Assembly: GCF_008330225.1 (NCBI RefSeq)
Contig: NZ_CP042466.1
Coordinates: 1,932,501 to 1,996,500 of the forward strand
DNA from: Geobacter sp. FeAm09
GTDB lineage: Bacteria > Desulfobacterota > Desulfuromonadia > Geobacterales > Pseudopelobacteraceae
Direction of reading: 5' to 3'
Length of the DNA: 64,000 nucleotides
Both the position numbers and the translations under genes were made by a program. Below are positions 28,153-37,890 of this stretch, piece after piece (the stretch's first letter is position 1; every line of letters starts with the position of its first letter). The notes beneath the pieces are model-generated. The model saw only the letters and a program-made list of their open reading frames with translations. It made no database searches and had not been told where the DNA came from.

Positions 28153-29274
28153 TTAGCGATACTTCTCCATCATCTCCACGAACCGTCCGAACAGATAGTG
28201 GGAGTCGTGGGGACCGGGTGAGGCCTCGGGGTGATGCTGCACCGAGAAGATCGGCAGGTCGCAGTGGCGGATGCCTTCCACGGTCTGGTCGTTCAGGTTT
28301 TCGTGTCCCAGGCAGGCCACGGTACCCAGGGAAGCGAGATCGACGGCGAAACCGTGATTCTGGGCCGTGATCTCGACCTTGCGGGTCGCCATGTCCATGA
28401 CCGGCAGGTTGGAACCGTGATTGCCAAAGGGGAGTTTCATGGTCTTGCCCCCCAGGGCAAGACCCAGCAGTTGGTGGCCGAGGCAGATGCCGAAGATCGG
28501 TTTTTTGCCGACAAGTTTGCGCAGGTTTTCGATCACACCGGTCAGCGGCTCCGGATCGCCCGGACCGTTGCTGAGGAAAATACCGTCCGGATTCATGGCC
28601 AGCACCTCTTCGGCCGGGAACGCGGCCGGCACCACGGTCACGTCGCAGCCGGCGTCCACGAGGCAGCGCAGGATGTTGTACTTGATGCCGAAATCAAAGG
28701 CCACCACCTTGTATTTCAGGGTGGCGGGATCGACCTGGGCATACCCCGCCTGCAGATCCCACAACCCCTCGGTCCAATGGTACGGCTTGTCGCAACTGAC
28801 GCCGCTGGCCAAGTCCAGACCCGCCATGCTGGGGACGGCCCGCGCCTTCCCGACGAGGCTCTCCCGGTCGAAATCGACCGTGGATATGATCCCGTTCTGC
28901 GCCCCTTTGTCCCGCAGATGCCGGGTCAGGGCACGGGTGTCGAGACCCTGGATGCCCACGACGCTGTTTTCCTTGAGGTAGGCGTCCAGACTCATGGTGG
29001 CGCGCCAGTTGGAATAGCAGTCGATATACTCCTTGACGATAAAGCCGGAGAGGAAAAGGCCGCGGCTCTCGATATCCTCGGGGTTGATGCCGGTGTTGCC
29101 GATCTGGGGATAGGTCATGGTGACCATCTGGCCCCGATAGGATGGATCGGTCAGGACTTCCTGATAACCGGACATGGAGGTATTGAAAACCACTTCACCC
29201 GTGGCCTCGCCGCCGGCTCCGAACGATCTTCCCTCGAAAATGCGCCCATCGGCGAGCGCAAGGACTGCTTTCAT
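28153..29274 (-). CDS. carA: Carbamoyl-phosphate synthase small subunit
   Basis: The glutaminase that supplies ammonia to CarB. The 373-residue protein has the N-terminal CPSase domain and a class I glutamine amidotransferase domain with nucleophile Cys in GICLGHQ (about 263-269) and the His-Glu pair in QHHPEASPGP. Its start overlaps the DUF488 stop as ATGA. It is separated from carB by a repeat and three genes. Confidence 0.97.
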   Translation of the reverse strand: MKAVLALADGRIFEGRSFGAGGEATGEVVFNTSMSGYQEVLTDPSYRGQMVTMTYPQIGNTGINPEDIESRGLFLSGFIVKEYIDCYSNWRATMSLDAYLKENSVVGIQGLDTRALTRHLRDKGAQNGIISTVDFDRESLVGKARAVPSMAGLDLASGVSCDKPYHWTEGLWDLQAGYAQVDPATLKYKVVAFDFGIKYNILRCLVDAGCDVTVVPAAFPAEEVLAMNPDGIFLSNGPGDPEPLTGVIENLRKLVGKKPIFGICLGHQLLGLALGGKTMKLPFGNHGSNLPVMDMATRKVEITAQNHGFAVDLASLGTVACLGHENLNDQTVEGIRHCDLPIFSVQHHPEASPGPHDSHYLFGRFVEMMEKYR

Positions 29275-29633
29275 ACGTATGACTCCTTTTGATAAGACTC
29301 GATGACTTGTTTCAGAACCACCGCATTGTTCCGTTCGCTATCGTGTGCGGCAAACAGCAGTGTTATGGTCGTATCGCCCGCTTCGTTGCGCAGTTGCTCC
29401 ACAAGGGGGGCATGTTCCCGGAGTTCCTCCCGGTAGCGGCTGCGAAACTCCTCCCATCGTTCGGGGGCATGGCCGAACCAGCGGCGCAACTGGTCGCTGG
29501 GCGCTATCTCCTTGAGCCAGGCGTCTATCCGGGCCGATTCCCGGGAGATCCCCCGGGGCCAGAGACGATCGACCAGGATGCGCCGGCCGTCCTCAGTTTC
29601 CGCCGGTTCATATACCCGCTTGAGCCGCAACAT
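29271..29633 (-). CDS. DUF488 family protein
   Basis: 120 residues with the DUF488 signature: RVYEP near the start, VDRLWPRGISRE (about 22-33), the W-L-K-E-I-A-P-S segment, and TLLFAAHD. No function is established for the family. It lies between pyrC and carA, overlapping the latter by four bases, so it is made with the pyrimidine enzymes. Confidence 0.85.
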   Translation of the reverse strand: MLRLKRVYEPAETEDGRRILVDRLWPRGISRESARIDAWLKEIAPSDQLRRWFGHAPERWEEFRSRYREELREHAPLVEQLRNEAGDTTITLLFAAHDSERNNAVVLKQVIESYQKESYV

Positions 29634-29648
29634 GGCGCCCTCCGACGT

Positions 29649-30926
29649 TTAGTGCCGGGGAAAAGCCACAGCGCCGCCCCGGATGGTGCAGGCCGCTCTC
29701 CCCTTCATCTTCCAGCCGGCAAAGGGGGTATTGCGGGACTTGCTCGCCAGCGTTTCCGTATCCACCGTCCATTCGACGGACGGATCGATCACGGTCAGGT
29801 CAGCCACGCTGCCGGCGCGGAGGCTGCCACGTGAAATACCGAGTATTTTAGAGGGATTGAACGACATTTTTTCAATCAGTTGATTAATGGTCAGGATACC
29901 GTCCTCCACCAGCTTCAGGGAGAGGGGCAGCGATGTTTCCAGGCCGATGATGCCGTTTGCGGCCACATTGAACTCCACATCCTTTTCATCCAGATGGTGC
30001 GGAGCGTGGTCGGTGGCGATGCAGTCGATGGTACCGTCCCTGAGCCCCTCCTTGATGGCGGCCACGTCATCGGCCTCGCGCAGCGGCGGGTTCATCTTGG
30101 CATTGGTGTCGTAGCCGCGGACCGCATCGTCGGTCAGGGTGAAGTAATGGGGCGCGGTTTCGCAGGTTACCTTGACGCCGCGGGCCTTGGCCTCGCGGAT
30201 GATGCGCACCGACCCCCTGGTGGAGACATGGGCGATGTGGAGCGGCGAATTGGTGTATTCGGCCAGCATCACGTCCCGGGCCGTGGCGATATCCTCGGCA
30301 ATCCGGGGGATCCCCTTCAGGCCGAGTTCCGTGGAGGTGAACCCTTCATTCATGACCCCCTCCCCCACCAGCGCCAGGTCCTCGGCATGGGAGATGACCA
30401 GAATGCCGATGCCGCGGGCGTATTCAAGGGCGCGGCGCATGAGCTCCGCGTTGGCCACCGGCCTGCCGTCGTCCGAAACCGCAACACAACCAGCCTCTTT
30501 CAACTCACCCATCTCGGCCATGCGTTCGCCGCCCATGCCGTAGGTGATGCAGCCGACCGGGAAGACGTTGCAGAACCCTTCGGTGGCCGCCTTGTTGATG
30601 ATATAGCTGGCCACGGTCTTGTTGTCGATGGCCGGCTTGGTGTTGGGCATGCAGACCAGGGAGGTGAAACCGCCCGCAACCGCGGCCCTGGTACCGCTGA
30701 CGATATCCTCTTTGTACTCCAGCCCGGGATCGCGCAGATGCACGTGCATGTCCACCAATCCCGGCACCACGTATTTCCCGGTCGCATCGATGGTTTCCAC
30801 ACCGGCAGACGCCTTCAGGTCCTTGCCGATCTCCTTCACCAGCCCGGCTTCCACCAGCACATCCGCCACATCGTCCAACCCCTGGGAAGGATCGATCACC
30901 CGGCCGTTCTTGATCAAAAGATTCAT
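29649..30926 (-). CDS. pyrC: Dihydroorotase (class I)
   Basis: Zinc amidohydrolase that cyclises carbamoyl aspartate to dihydroorotate. The 425-residue protein has the metal motif [10 protein letters not shown] (about 58-67), further zinc His in VISHAED and HIAHVSTRG, and the catalytic Asp in IATDHAPHH. The length and motifs fit the long bacterial class I enzyme that can pair with PyrB. It lies downstream of pyrB across a 226-base gap mostly filled by a repeat element. Confidence 0.96.
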   Translation of the reverse strand: MNLLIKNGRVIDPSQGLDDVADVLVEAGLVKEIGKDLKASAGVETIDATGKYVVPGLVDMHVHLRDPGLEYKEDIVSGTRAAVAGGFTSLVCMPNTKPAIDNKTVASYIINKAATEGFCNVFPVGCITYGMGGERMAEMGELKEAGCVAVSDDGRPVANAELMRRALEYARGIGILVISHAEDLALVGEGVMNEGFTSTELGLKGIPRIAEDIATARDVMLAEYTNSPLHIAHVSTRGSVRIIREAKARGVKVTCETAPHYFTLTDDAVRGYDTNAKMNPPLREADDVAAIKEGLRDGTIDCIATDHAPHHLDEKDVEFNVAANGIIGLETSLPLSLKLVEDGILTINQLIEKMSFNPSKILGISRGSLRAGSVADLTVIDPSVEWTVDTETLASKSRNTPFAGWKMKGRAACTIRGGAVAFPRH

Positions 30927-30967
30927 ATGGTCACCTCTAAATGATAGGTTTATGCATTTCCTGAAAG

Positions 30968-31147
30968 CAGTCGATTTTTCGCCAGATCAAGGCCGTCGAG
31001 GTATCGCGCGGAGGCCCTCACCCGGCCTTTGGCCACCCTCTCCCAGGGGGGAGAGGGTAACGGTATCTCTTCTCCCTCTGGGAGAAGGATAGGATGAGGG
31101 GCGCTATGCCGCACAAACGATGCGCCGAGCTGGCGGAAAAGCGGCTG
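30968..31147. repeat. CAGATCAAGGC-type inverted-repeat element, copy B3, with an insertion
   Basis: AGTCGATTTTTCGCCAGATC then AAGGCCGTCGAGG at the left is answered in inverted form by CGAGCTGGCGGAAAAGCGGC at the right, as in B2 at 28021. GCGGAGGC and GCGCTATGCCGCACAA, which are nearly adjacent in B2, are here separated by an 87-base hairpin element. It lies between pyrB and pyrC. Confidence 0.75.
31015..31101. repeat. 87-base CCCTCA...TGAGGGG hairpin element nested in B3
   Basis: Begins CCCTCACCCGG and ends GGATAGGATGAGGGG, with an inner CTCTCCCAGGGGGGAGAG palindrome and a second, CTCCCTCTGGGAG. Sequences of this CCCTC...GAGGG type are widespread intergenic repeats in proteobacteria. By comparison with B2 it appears to have been inserted into the B-type element. 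Confidence 0.65.
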
Positions 31148-31152
31148 TTTCA

Positions 31153-32085
31153 TCATTCCAGTTCGCCGCCGCACACATGATAGAGCATGGCCATCCTCAC
31201 CGCCACGCCGTTCTCCACCTGCTTGAGGACATGGGACTGGCTGCCGTCCGCCACATAGGAGGACATCTCCACGCCACGGTTGATGGGGCCGGGGTGCATG
31301 ACCATGGCGCCCGGCTTGGCCAGCTTGAGGTTTTCCGGATTGAGCCCGAAGTAGCGCGAGTATTCCCGGGCATTGGGCATCAGGGTCTTGCCCTGGCGTT
31401 CCTGCTGGATGCGCAGCATTATGACCACGTCTGCGTCCTGGATTGCCTCCCTCATGGTGGCGCACACCGTGACGTTGCCGAGCTTTTCGACCACCGGCGG
31501 CATCATGGTCGGCGGGCCGGCCAGAAAGACGTGGGACCCCATCTTGGTCAGCCCCTGAATATCGGAGCGGGCCACCCGGCTATGGGCGATATCGCCCACA
31601 ATGGCCACCTTGAGGCCATCCAGCCGGCCGAACCGGTCTCGTATGGTCAAGAGGTCCAGAAGCCCTTGGGAGGGATGTTCATGGGCGCCGTCGCCGGCGT
31701 TGACCACCGAGCAGCTCACCTTTTTGGCCAGATGGTAATGGGCGCCGGACACCGCATGGCGCATGACGATGATGTCCGGCTTCATGGCCAGAAGGTTCAG
31801 GGCCGTATCCGCCAGGGTTTCCCCCTTGGTGGCCGAACTGGTGGATGGTGAAATGTTGACGGTGTCGGCGGAAAGCCGCTTGGCGGCGATTTCAAAGGAT
31901 GTCCGCGTGCGGGTCGAAGCCTCGTAAAACAGGTTGATGATGGTCTTGCCGCGCAGCGTGGGGACCTTCTTGATGTCGCGGCTGTTGATCTCGCGCATGT
32001 TTTCGGCCGTCGCCAGGAGCAGTTCCATATCTTCCCTGGTCAGGTCCCTGAGTGCAATGATATTCCTGTGTTTGAACTCTGCCAT
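31153..32085 (-). CDS. pyrB: Aspartate carbamoyltransferase catalytic subunit
   Basis: Condenses carbamoyl phosphate and aspartate, the committed step of pyrimidine synthesis. The 310-residue protein has the carbamoyl-phosphate motif STRTRTSFE (57-65), the HPSQGLLD loop and [10 protein letters not shown]. No PyrI-like regulatory subunit is nearby, as in other PyrR-controlled systems. It starts 12 bases after pyrR. Confidence 0.97.
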   Translation of the reverse strand: MAEFKHRNIIALRDLTREDMELLLATAENMREINSRDIKKVPTLRGKTIINLFYEASTRTRTSFEIAAKRLSADTVNISPSTSSATKGETLADTALNLLAMKPDIIVMRHAVSGAHYHLAKKVSCSVVNAGDGAHEHPSQGLLDLLTIRDRFGRLDGLKVAIVGDIAHSRVARSDIQGLTKMGSHVFLAGPPTMMPPVVEKLGNVTVCATMREAIQDADVVIMLRIQQERQGKTLMPNAREYSRYFGLNPENLKLAKPGAMVMHPGPINRGVEMSSYVADGSQSHVLKQVENGVAVRMAMLYHVCGGELE

Positions 32086-32097
32086 GCCCCCTCCTCC

Positions 32098-32766
<669 letters not shown>

Positions 32767-32781
32767 CTATGTCGTTGGATG

Positions 32782-32810
32782 AGACTACCACTCTCGGCGG
32801 CCAAGGTCAA
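32782..32810 (-). promoter_or_regulatory. Promoter of the pyrR operon
   Basis: On the minus strand TTGACC (32810-32805) and TAGTCT (32787-32782) are 17 bases apart. Transcription from about 32775 would give a leader of about 140 bases containing the PyrR site and terminator. Confidence 0.65.
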
Positions 32811-32830
32811 GGGTAATTGAACACAATTCG

Positions 32831-33262
32831 CTACGGACCGGCCTTCTTCCGCTTTTCCACCGGTTCGTCCAGCACCACCAGATAGCCGTCCGGATCGAAA
32901 CACCACATTTCCTTGATGCCGTAGGGTTTGACCTCAAGCGGATAGAGAACCTCCAGCCCCTCATCCACAATAGCCTCGCTGATGTCTTCGATGTCGGTGA
33001 CCCGAAAATGGAGCGTCATGCCGATGCCCCGGGGAAACATGCTGAAGCGGGGCTCAAGCATCGGATGTGATCTGATGACGTCGTCCTCTTCCACGAAGAT
33101 CAGGGCCAGGTCGTCCATGTCCATCACCAAGTAATCGGGAGCCCCCTGGGAGGTGAAGGAGCGCTGCACCGGCAACTCCAGGATGCCGGCATAGAATGCC
33201 TCGGTCACCGACAGTTGCGACACGGCCAGTTGCAGGGAGTGCCGCGCCCGGTGAATCTTCAT
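32831..33262 (-). CDS. VOC (glyoxalase/bleomycin resistance) family protein
   Basis: 143 residues made of two beta-alpha-beta-beta-beta modules typical of the vicinal oxygen chelate fold: a first half with SVTEAFYAGILELP-like sequence and a second with VTDIEDISEAI and FDPDGYLVVLDEP. Metal ligands cannot be assigned with confidence. The substrate is unknown. The stop overlaps the ORF downstream of it by nothing, but its own start overlaps the ccdA stop as ATGA, so it is coupled to the cytochrome-maturation genes upstream. Confidence 0.78.
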   Translation of the reverse strand: MKIHRARHSLQLAVSQLSVTEAFYAGILELPVQRSFTSQGAPDYLVMDMDDLALIFVEEDDVIRSHPMLEPRFSMFPRGIGMTLHFRVTDIEDISEAIVDEGLEVLYPLEVKPYGIKEMWCFDPDGYLVVLDEPVEKRKKAGP

Positions 33263-33990
33263 TCAATCCCCTTGAAGAGCATGCCGGCATAGCCGGAAAG
33301 GCGCGCCAGGCCGTTGGTGTAGATCAGGATGCCGACCAGCACCAGAAAAAGGCCGGTGCAGATCTCGAACACGCGGATGAACTTTTTGAAGCGGTTGAAG
33401 ACGGTCAGGAATTGATGCATGGCCAGGGCGGAGATAAAGAACGGGATGCCCAACCCCAGGGAATACAGCAGGAGCAGGACGATACCCTGCACGATGCTGC
33501 CCTCGGTGGCGGCCACCATCAGGATCGAGGCCAGGATCGGGCCGATGCAGGGGGTCCAACCGGCGGCAAAGGCGATGCCCACCAGGAAACTGCCCACGTA
33601 GCCAGCCGGCTTCTGGTGGAGTTGCACCCTCTTCTCGCCCATCAGGAAGTGGAGCGGCACCAGGCCGGTGACATGGACGCCGAACAGGACGATCAAAACC
33701 CCGCCGACCTTGCGCACTATCCCGATATGTTCCTGGAGGAACGAGCCGACAAAGGTGGCCGAAGCCCCGAGCAGCACGAAGACCACGGTGAAGGCCGCAA
33801 TGAAGGCAAGGGCATGCAGCATGGCCTTGCGGCGGACGATGTGGGACGGATGTTCGGCCTGCAGGTCGGCAAAGGAAAGGCCGGTGATATAGGTGATATA
33901 GGACGGGATCAACGGCAGGACGCACGGCGACAGGAAGGACAGCAGGCCGGCGATGAAGGCGCCGACATATGTGACATGCTGGGAATGCAC
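33259..33990 (-). CDS. ccdA: Cytochrome c biogenesis protein CcdA
   Basis: An inner-membrane protein that carries reducing equivalents from cytosolic thioredoxin to periplasmic thiol proteins. The 243-residue sequence has six hydrophobic helices and the paired redox cysteines in FLSPCVLPLIPSY (about 18-30) and GWTPCIGPIL (about 138-147). It lies 10 bases after a TlpA-like thioredoxin gene, its likely partner. Confidence 0.93.
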   Translation of the reverse strand: MHSQHVTYVGAFIAGLLSFLSPCVLPLIPSYITYITGLSFADLQAEHPSHIVRRKAMLHALAFIAAFTVVFVLLGASATFVGSFLQEHIGIVRKVGGVLIVLFGVHVTGLVPLHFLMGEKRVQLHQKPAGYVGSFLVGIAFAAGWTPCIGPILASILMVAATEGSIVQGIVLLLLYSLGLGIPFFISALAMHQFLTVFNRFKKFIRVFEICTGLFLVLVGILIYTNGLARLSGYAGMLFKGIE

Positions 33991-34000
33991 GGCAAGGCTC

Positions 34001-34519
34001 CTACTTCGTCAATCCTTCCAGGTAAGACAGGACATCGGGAGAATCCCACGCCATCGGACCGATAACCTTTTTCAGCAGAATACCGTTTTTGTCGATGATG
34101 AAGGTTTCGGGAACGCCGGTTATGCCATAGGCCTTGGCGGCGCGGTTGTCCGGGTCGGTATAGGCGGGCAGGCTGAAGCCGCTGGTCTTGAAGAACGACT
34201 CGATCGCCGGTTGGCCGCCTTCGTCGATGGAAACCGCCACCATCTGAAACGGTTTGCCGGCCATGGCGCTGTTGAGCTTCATCATGGAAGGGATCTCCTC
34301 GCGGCAGGGGGGACACCAGGTTGCCCAGAAGTTGAGGAGCACCACCTTTCCCTTCAGATCCGAAAGATTCAGCGGCTTGCCGTTGAGGGAGTTTACCGTA
34401 ATCGCCGGGGCCGGGACGTTTTCCTGGAGCGGACCCGGGGCTTTGGCCGCTTCCTTTTTGGTGCACGCCATAAGCGCCACCACTGCCCCCACTACGACAA
34501 GCATCAGAAACCGTTTCAT
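34001..34519 (-). CDS. TlpA/ResA-like thioredoxin lipoprotein
   Basis: 172 residues: a signal peptide with lipobox-like LMAC (Cys19), then a thioredoxin fold with the active site WATWCPPC (Cys69 and Cys72), the cis-Pro region GVPETFIID and the ResA/TlpA central insert. Probably reduces apocytochrome c or another periplasmic disulfide, using electrons from the CcdA encoded next to it. Start choice is clear from the signal peptide. Confidence 0.9.
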   Translation of the reverse strand: MKRFLMLVVVGAVVALMACTKKEAAKAPGPLQENVPAPAITVNSLNGKPLNLSDLKGKVVLLNFWATWCPPCREEIPSMMKLNSAMAGKPFQMVAVSIDEGGQPAIESFFKTSGFSLPAYTDPDNRAAKAYGITGVPETFIIDKNGILLKKVIGPMAWDSPDVLSYLEGLTK

Positions 34520-34561
34520 TGTTCCTCCAAAATTCGCGGCACCCGGGTGGTCGGGAGAGGC

Positions 34562-35530
34562 TCAGCGGCTACGGGTGACCACATAATCGGCAAGCTCCGC
34601 CAGGGCGTCCCTGAGCGGTGAGGGGGCAAACAGGTCGAGGCACCCCTGGCTTGCGACAATATGGCGGCGCGCCGCCTCCACGGTGTACTCGATGCCGCCA
34701 TACTGCTTGACCAGCCCTGAAACCTCGCGGAATTCATCCAGCGACATCTCGTCCTTTTCCACAACCGCCTCGATAACGGCGCGTTCGCCGGCGGTGCACT
34801 GGCGCAGGGTGTGGATCAGCGGCAGGGTGATCTTGCCCTCTTCCAGGTCATGCCCGATGCTTTTGCCGAACTCCTCCTCGGAGGCGGTGTAGTCCAGGAG
34901 GTCGTCCATGAGTTGGAAGGCGATCCCCAGTTCCATCCCGAAATCGGCCATGGCCTTCTGCCGGTCGGCCGAAGCGGCCCCCAGGATCGCCCCCGCCTCG
35001 CAGGCCGCCGACATGAGGATGGCGGTCTTGGCGCGCACGACGCCGATGTAACGTTCTTCCGTCAGATCGAGTTCGCCGGTGCAGAGCAGTTGCAGGACTT
35101 CGCCTTCGGCGATAACCGTAGTGGCACCGGAAAGCACCCGCAGGATATCGAGGCTGCCGACGCCGACCATCAGGGAAAAGGATTTGGAGAAGAGAAAATC
35201 GCCGACCAGCACCGACGCCTCGTTGCCCCACAAGGTATTGGCCGAGGCGATGCCCCGGCGCAGGGTGGCGCTGTCAACCACATCGTCATGCAGCAACGTG
35301 GCGGTATGGATGAACTCGATCACGCTTGCCAGCGGGACGGCCTTATCCCCCTGGTAGCCGCACAGTCTGGCAGAGAGCAGCAGCAAGGCCGGGCGGACGC
35401 GTTTGCCGCCGCTGGACAGCACGTATTCCCCGACTTTGCGGATCAGGGGTACGTCGGATTCCAGGTCTTTGCGAAATTGCTGCTCGACGAGTTTGAGTTC
35501 GTCTCCGATGATGTTCAGGGCGGCCTGCAT
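34562..35530 (-). CDS. ispB: Polyprenyl diphosphate synthase
   Basis: Long-chain trans-isoprenyl diphosphate synthase providing the quinone side chain. The 322-residue protein has both aspartate-rich motifs: DDVVDSATLRRG and DDLLDY, plus GGKRVRP. ATG at 35530 is chosen over ATG at 35563 because the promoter -10 box (35567-35562) covers the earlier ATG, and AAGGAAA precedes 35530. Product chain length cannot be read from sequence; menaquinone is likely given an anaerobic respiratory organism. Confidence 0.9.
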   Translation of the reverse strand: MQAALNIIGDELKLVEQQFRKDLESDVPLIRKVGEYVLSSGGKRVRPALLLLSARLCGYQGDKAVPLASVIEFIHTATLLHDDVVDSATLRRGIASANTLWGNEASVLVGDFLFSKSFSLMVGVGSLDILRVLSGATTVIAEGEVLQLLCTGELDLTEERYIGVVRAKTAILMSAACEAGAILGAASADRQKAMADFGMELGIAFQLMDDLLDYTASEEEFGKSIGHDLEEGKITLPLIHTLRQCTAGERAVIEAVVEKDEMSLDEFREVSGLVKQYGGIEYTVEAARRHIVASQGCLDLFAPSPLRDALAELADYVVTRSR

Positions 35531-35561
35531 CTGAGTGGTTTCCTTGAAGTGAAGTTTCGTC

Positions 35562-35591
35562 ATAGTAATGGAATGAAAAACGGTTTGTCAA
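35562..35591 (-). promoter_or_regulatory. Promoter of the polyprenyl synthase gene
   Basis: On the minus strand a consensus TTGACA (35591-35586) and TACTAT (35567-35562) are 18 bases apart. Transcription starts near 35555, downstream of the first ATG, so the ATG at 35530 is the usable start. Confidence 0.68.
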
Positions 35592-35706
35592 AGCATTTCT
35601 GGCCGCCGCGCCGCGCAAGTTCTTCATGTTTCCATTGCCAGACGCTACGTCACGGTATATGGTATGGAATTGTTGTTAATCAGATATTTTTTGAGGAAGT
35701 AGACTA

Positions 35707-37098
35707 ATGAGATTTGACGAACTTTCAATCCCTGAAGAGGTCCGGCAAGGCATCCGGGACGCTGGTTTCAGCGAATGCACCCCGATTCAGGAGCAAACCC
35801 TGCCCCTCTCCCTGAGCGGCAAGGACGTGGCCGGCCAGGCCCAGACCGGCACCGGCAAGACCGCCGCTTTTCTGATCACCCTGTTTACCCGTCTCCTGGA
35901 GAACAAGGGGAGTACGCAGCAGCCGCGGGCACTGATTCTGGCACCAACGCGGGAGTTGGTGGTCCAGATCGAGGAAGATGCGCAACTGCTGGGCCGCCAC
36001 TGCGGTCTGGTCACCCAGGCGATTTACGGCGGCGTCGACTACATGAAACAACGCAGCGCCCTGCGCGAGGGGGCCGATGTGGTGGTCGGCACCCCCGGCC
36101 GGCTGATCGATTACCTGAAGCAGAAGGTCTATTCCCTCAAGGGGATAGAGATGCTGGTGATCGATGAGGCAGACCGCATGTTCGACATGGGCTTTATCGC
36201 CGACCTGCGTTTCATCCTGCGGCGACTCCCCCCCTACGACAAGCGTCAGAACCTGATGTTTTCGGCCACCCTCAGCCTCCGGGTCATGGAGTTGGCCTAC
36301 GAGTTCATGAACATGCCGGAAAAGCTCTCGGTCACGCCTGAAAAGATGACCGCGGAGCGGGTGGAGCAGGTGCTGTTCCACGTTTCCCGCAAGGAAAAAT
36401 TCCCCCTCCTGCTGGGGTTGCTCCGTCGCGAAGGGATGGAGCGCACCATGATTTTCATCAATACCAAACGCGAGGCCGAATACCTGTTCGACCGCCTGAA
36501 CGCCAACGGGTTTCCCTGCCGCGTCATCTCGGGCGATGTGGAGCAGCGCAAACGCATGCGCATCCTCGACGATTTCAAGCAGGGCAAGCTTCCCATCCTG
36601 ATCGCAACCGACGTGGCCTCACGCGGCCTGCATATCGAAGGGGTTTCCCACGTCATAAATTACGACCTGCCCCAGGACTGCGAGGACTACGTCCATCGCA
36701 TCGGCCGCACCGCACGGGCCGGTTCCGAAGGCAAGGCCATCTCCCTGGCCGACGAGGACGGCGCCTTTTTCCTGGAAGCCATCGAGGAGTACATCAAGGA
36801 CAAGATCCCCACCGAGTGGGCGGAGGACGAACTGTTCGTCAACGACTACGTGCGGACGCCGCGCCCCAAACGGAAACCGGAGCTCAAAGCCGATGGCGGC
36901 CGGACTCGGAGCGGCGACCGGACGACCCGTTCCAGGAGCGGCGGCCGGGCAAAGCCGAAATCTGCGGCTGCCTCAGCCCCCGTCCCCGCACCCGAAAGCG
37001 CAGCCGGCGAAACGCCGACCGCAAAGAAACGCCGCCGCAGGCGCCGCAAACCGGGCGAGAAAACGGAACCGGGAAGCACCGCTCCCCAGGGGGAATAG
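35707..37098 (+). CDS. rhlB: DEAD-box ATP-dependent RNA helicase, RhlB-like
   Basis: Unwinds RNA duplexes, in relation to RNA decay or ribosome assembly. The 463-residue protein has motif Q near the start, AQTGTGKT (about 44-51), PTREL, VIDEADRMFDMGF, the SAT motif and HRIGRTARAG. A tail of about 85 residues is basic with Arg-rich stretches (KKRRRRRRK), a typical RNA-binding extension. GAGGAAG precedes the ATG. It is alone on the plus strand between minus-strand neighbours and ends at its own terminator. RhlB or RhlE-type assignment is by overall resemblance. Confidence 0.85.
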   Translation: MRFDELSIPEEVRQGIRDAGFSECTPIQEQTLPLSLSGKDVAGQAQTGTGKTAAFLITLFTRLLENKGSTQQPRALILAPTRELVVQIEEDAQLLGRHCGLVTQAIYGGVDYMKQRSALREGADVVVGTPGRLIDYLKQKVYSLKGIEMLVIDEADRMFDMGFIADLRFILRRLPPYDKRQNLMFSATLSLRVMELAYEFMNMPEKLSVTPEKMTAERVEQVLFHVSRKEKFPLLLGLLRREGMERTMIFINTKREAEYLFDRLNANGFPCRVISGDVEQRKRMRILDDFKQGKLPILIATDVASRGLHIEGVSHVINYDLPQDCEDYVHRIGRTARAGSEGKAISLADEDGAFFLEAIEEYIKDKIPTEWAEDELFVNDYVRTPRPKRKPELKADGGRTRSGDRTTRSRSGGRAKPKSAAASAPVPAPESAAGETPTAKKRRRRRRKPGEKTEPGSTAPQGE

Positions 37099-37110
37099 CT
37101 GCAAACGGCA

Positions 37111-37143
37111 AAGCCCGTTGGAATTGTCTCCAACGGGCTTTTT
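37111..37143 (+). terminator. Terminator of the DEAD-box helicase gene
   Basis: AAGCCCGTTGGA (37111-37122) and TCCAACGGGCTT (37129-37140) form a perfect 12-bp stem with a 6-base loop, ending in a run of five T. It lies 13 bases past the stop codon. Confidence 0.93.
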
Positions 37144-37160
37144 ATCGAGCCACCGGCCGG

Positions 37161-37880
37161 CTAAAAACTATGTGAACTCTTCATGAGCATGCTGACCCCC
37201 AGGTAGGTGAACAGCATCACAAACACCCCCGCGATGCCCAGCCATGCCGCTGCCCTCTCCCAAGCCGCCCCCTTCAGCCTGACGTGCAGTACCAGGGCAT
37301 AGTACAACCACAGGATGGATGTCCAGAGTTCCTTGGGCGTCCAGAGCCAGTAGGTTCCCCAGGCGTAATACCCCCAGATCCCACCGGCCACCATGGAGGC
37401 CGAAAAAAACGACCAACCGGCCAGGACCACCTTGAACTGCATATGCATCAAGGCCCGCCGGCGGCAGATCAAAAATCCGGCACCGAGCACCCCTCCGGCC
37501 AGGAACAAACCGTATCCGAAGAATGCCAGCACCACATGCAGCTCGAACCAGAGGGTGTCGAGAACCTGGGGGAGCGGCATGTCCAAGGGGGGAAACATGA
37601 GGGCAAACAGGGTGAAAATTCCGCTCGCCAGACCGGCAGCAACCGGAAACCACCGTTCGGAACGCATCGTCCCGGCTAGGGAGATGGCCAACGACATGAG
37701 CGCCACCGAGGCCGCAAAAAACAGCAGGGTGTCATGGGGACCGATCAACGGCAGACGGCCGGCGGCCATGCCGCGTATCGCCATGTAGGCAACCTGGGTT
37801 GCCAGGCCGAGGGCAAATAACGTTCTCTGCCATGAGCCGAACAGGAAGCACGCGGCGGATATGACGAGCAGCCATCTCAT
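37161..37880 (-). CDS. CcsA/ResC-like cytochrome c biogenesis membrane protein
   Basis: 239 residues with about seven hydrophobic helices. The heme-handling tryptophan-rich segment is WGYYAWGTYWLWTPKELW (about 168-185), matching the CcsA/CcmC pattern except that the usual Asp before PKE is Thr. His in PHDTLLFF and LVLHVRLKG could be heme ligands. Probably part of the System II heme export and attachment machinery; no ResB partner is in the window. It follows the zinc-ribbon membrane gene by 10 bases. Confidence 0.75.
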   Translation of the reverse strand: MRWLLVISAACFLFGSWQRTLFALGLATQVAYMAIRGMAAGRLPLIGPHDTLLFFAASVALMSLAISLAGTMRSERWFPVAAGLASGIFTLFALMFPPLDMPLPQVLDTLWFELHVVLAFFGYGLFLAGGVLGAGFLICRRRALMHMQFKVVLAGWSFFSASMVAGGIWGYYAWGTYWLWTPKELWTSILWLYYALVLHVRLKGAAWERAAAWLGIAGVFVMLFTYLGVSMLMKSSHSF

Positions 37881-37890
37881 TGCGTGACGG

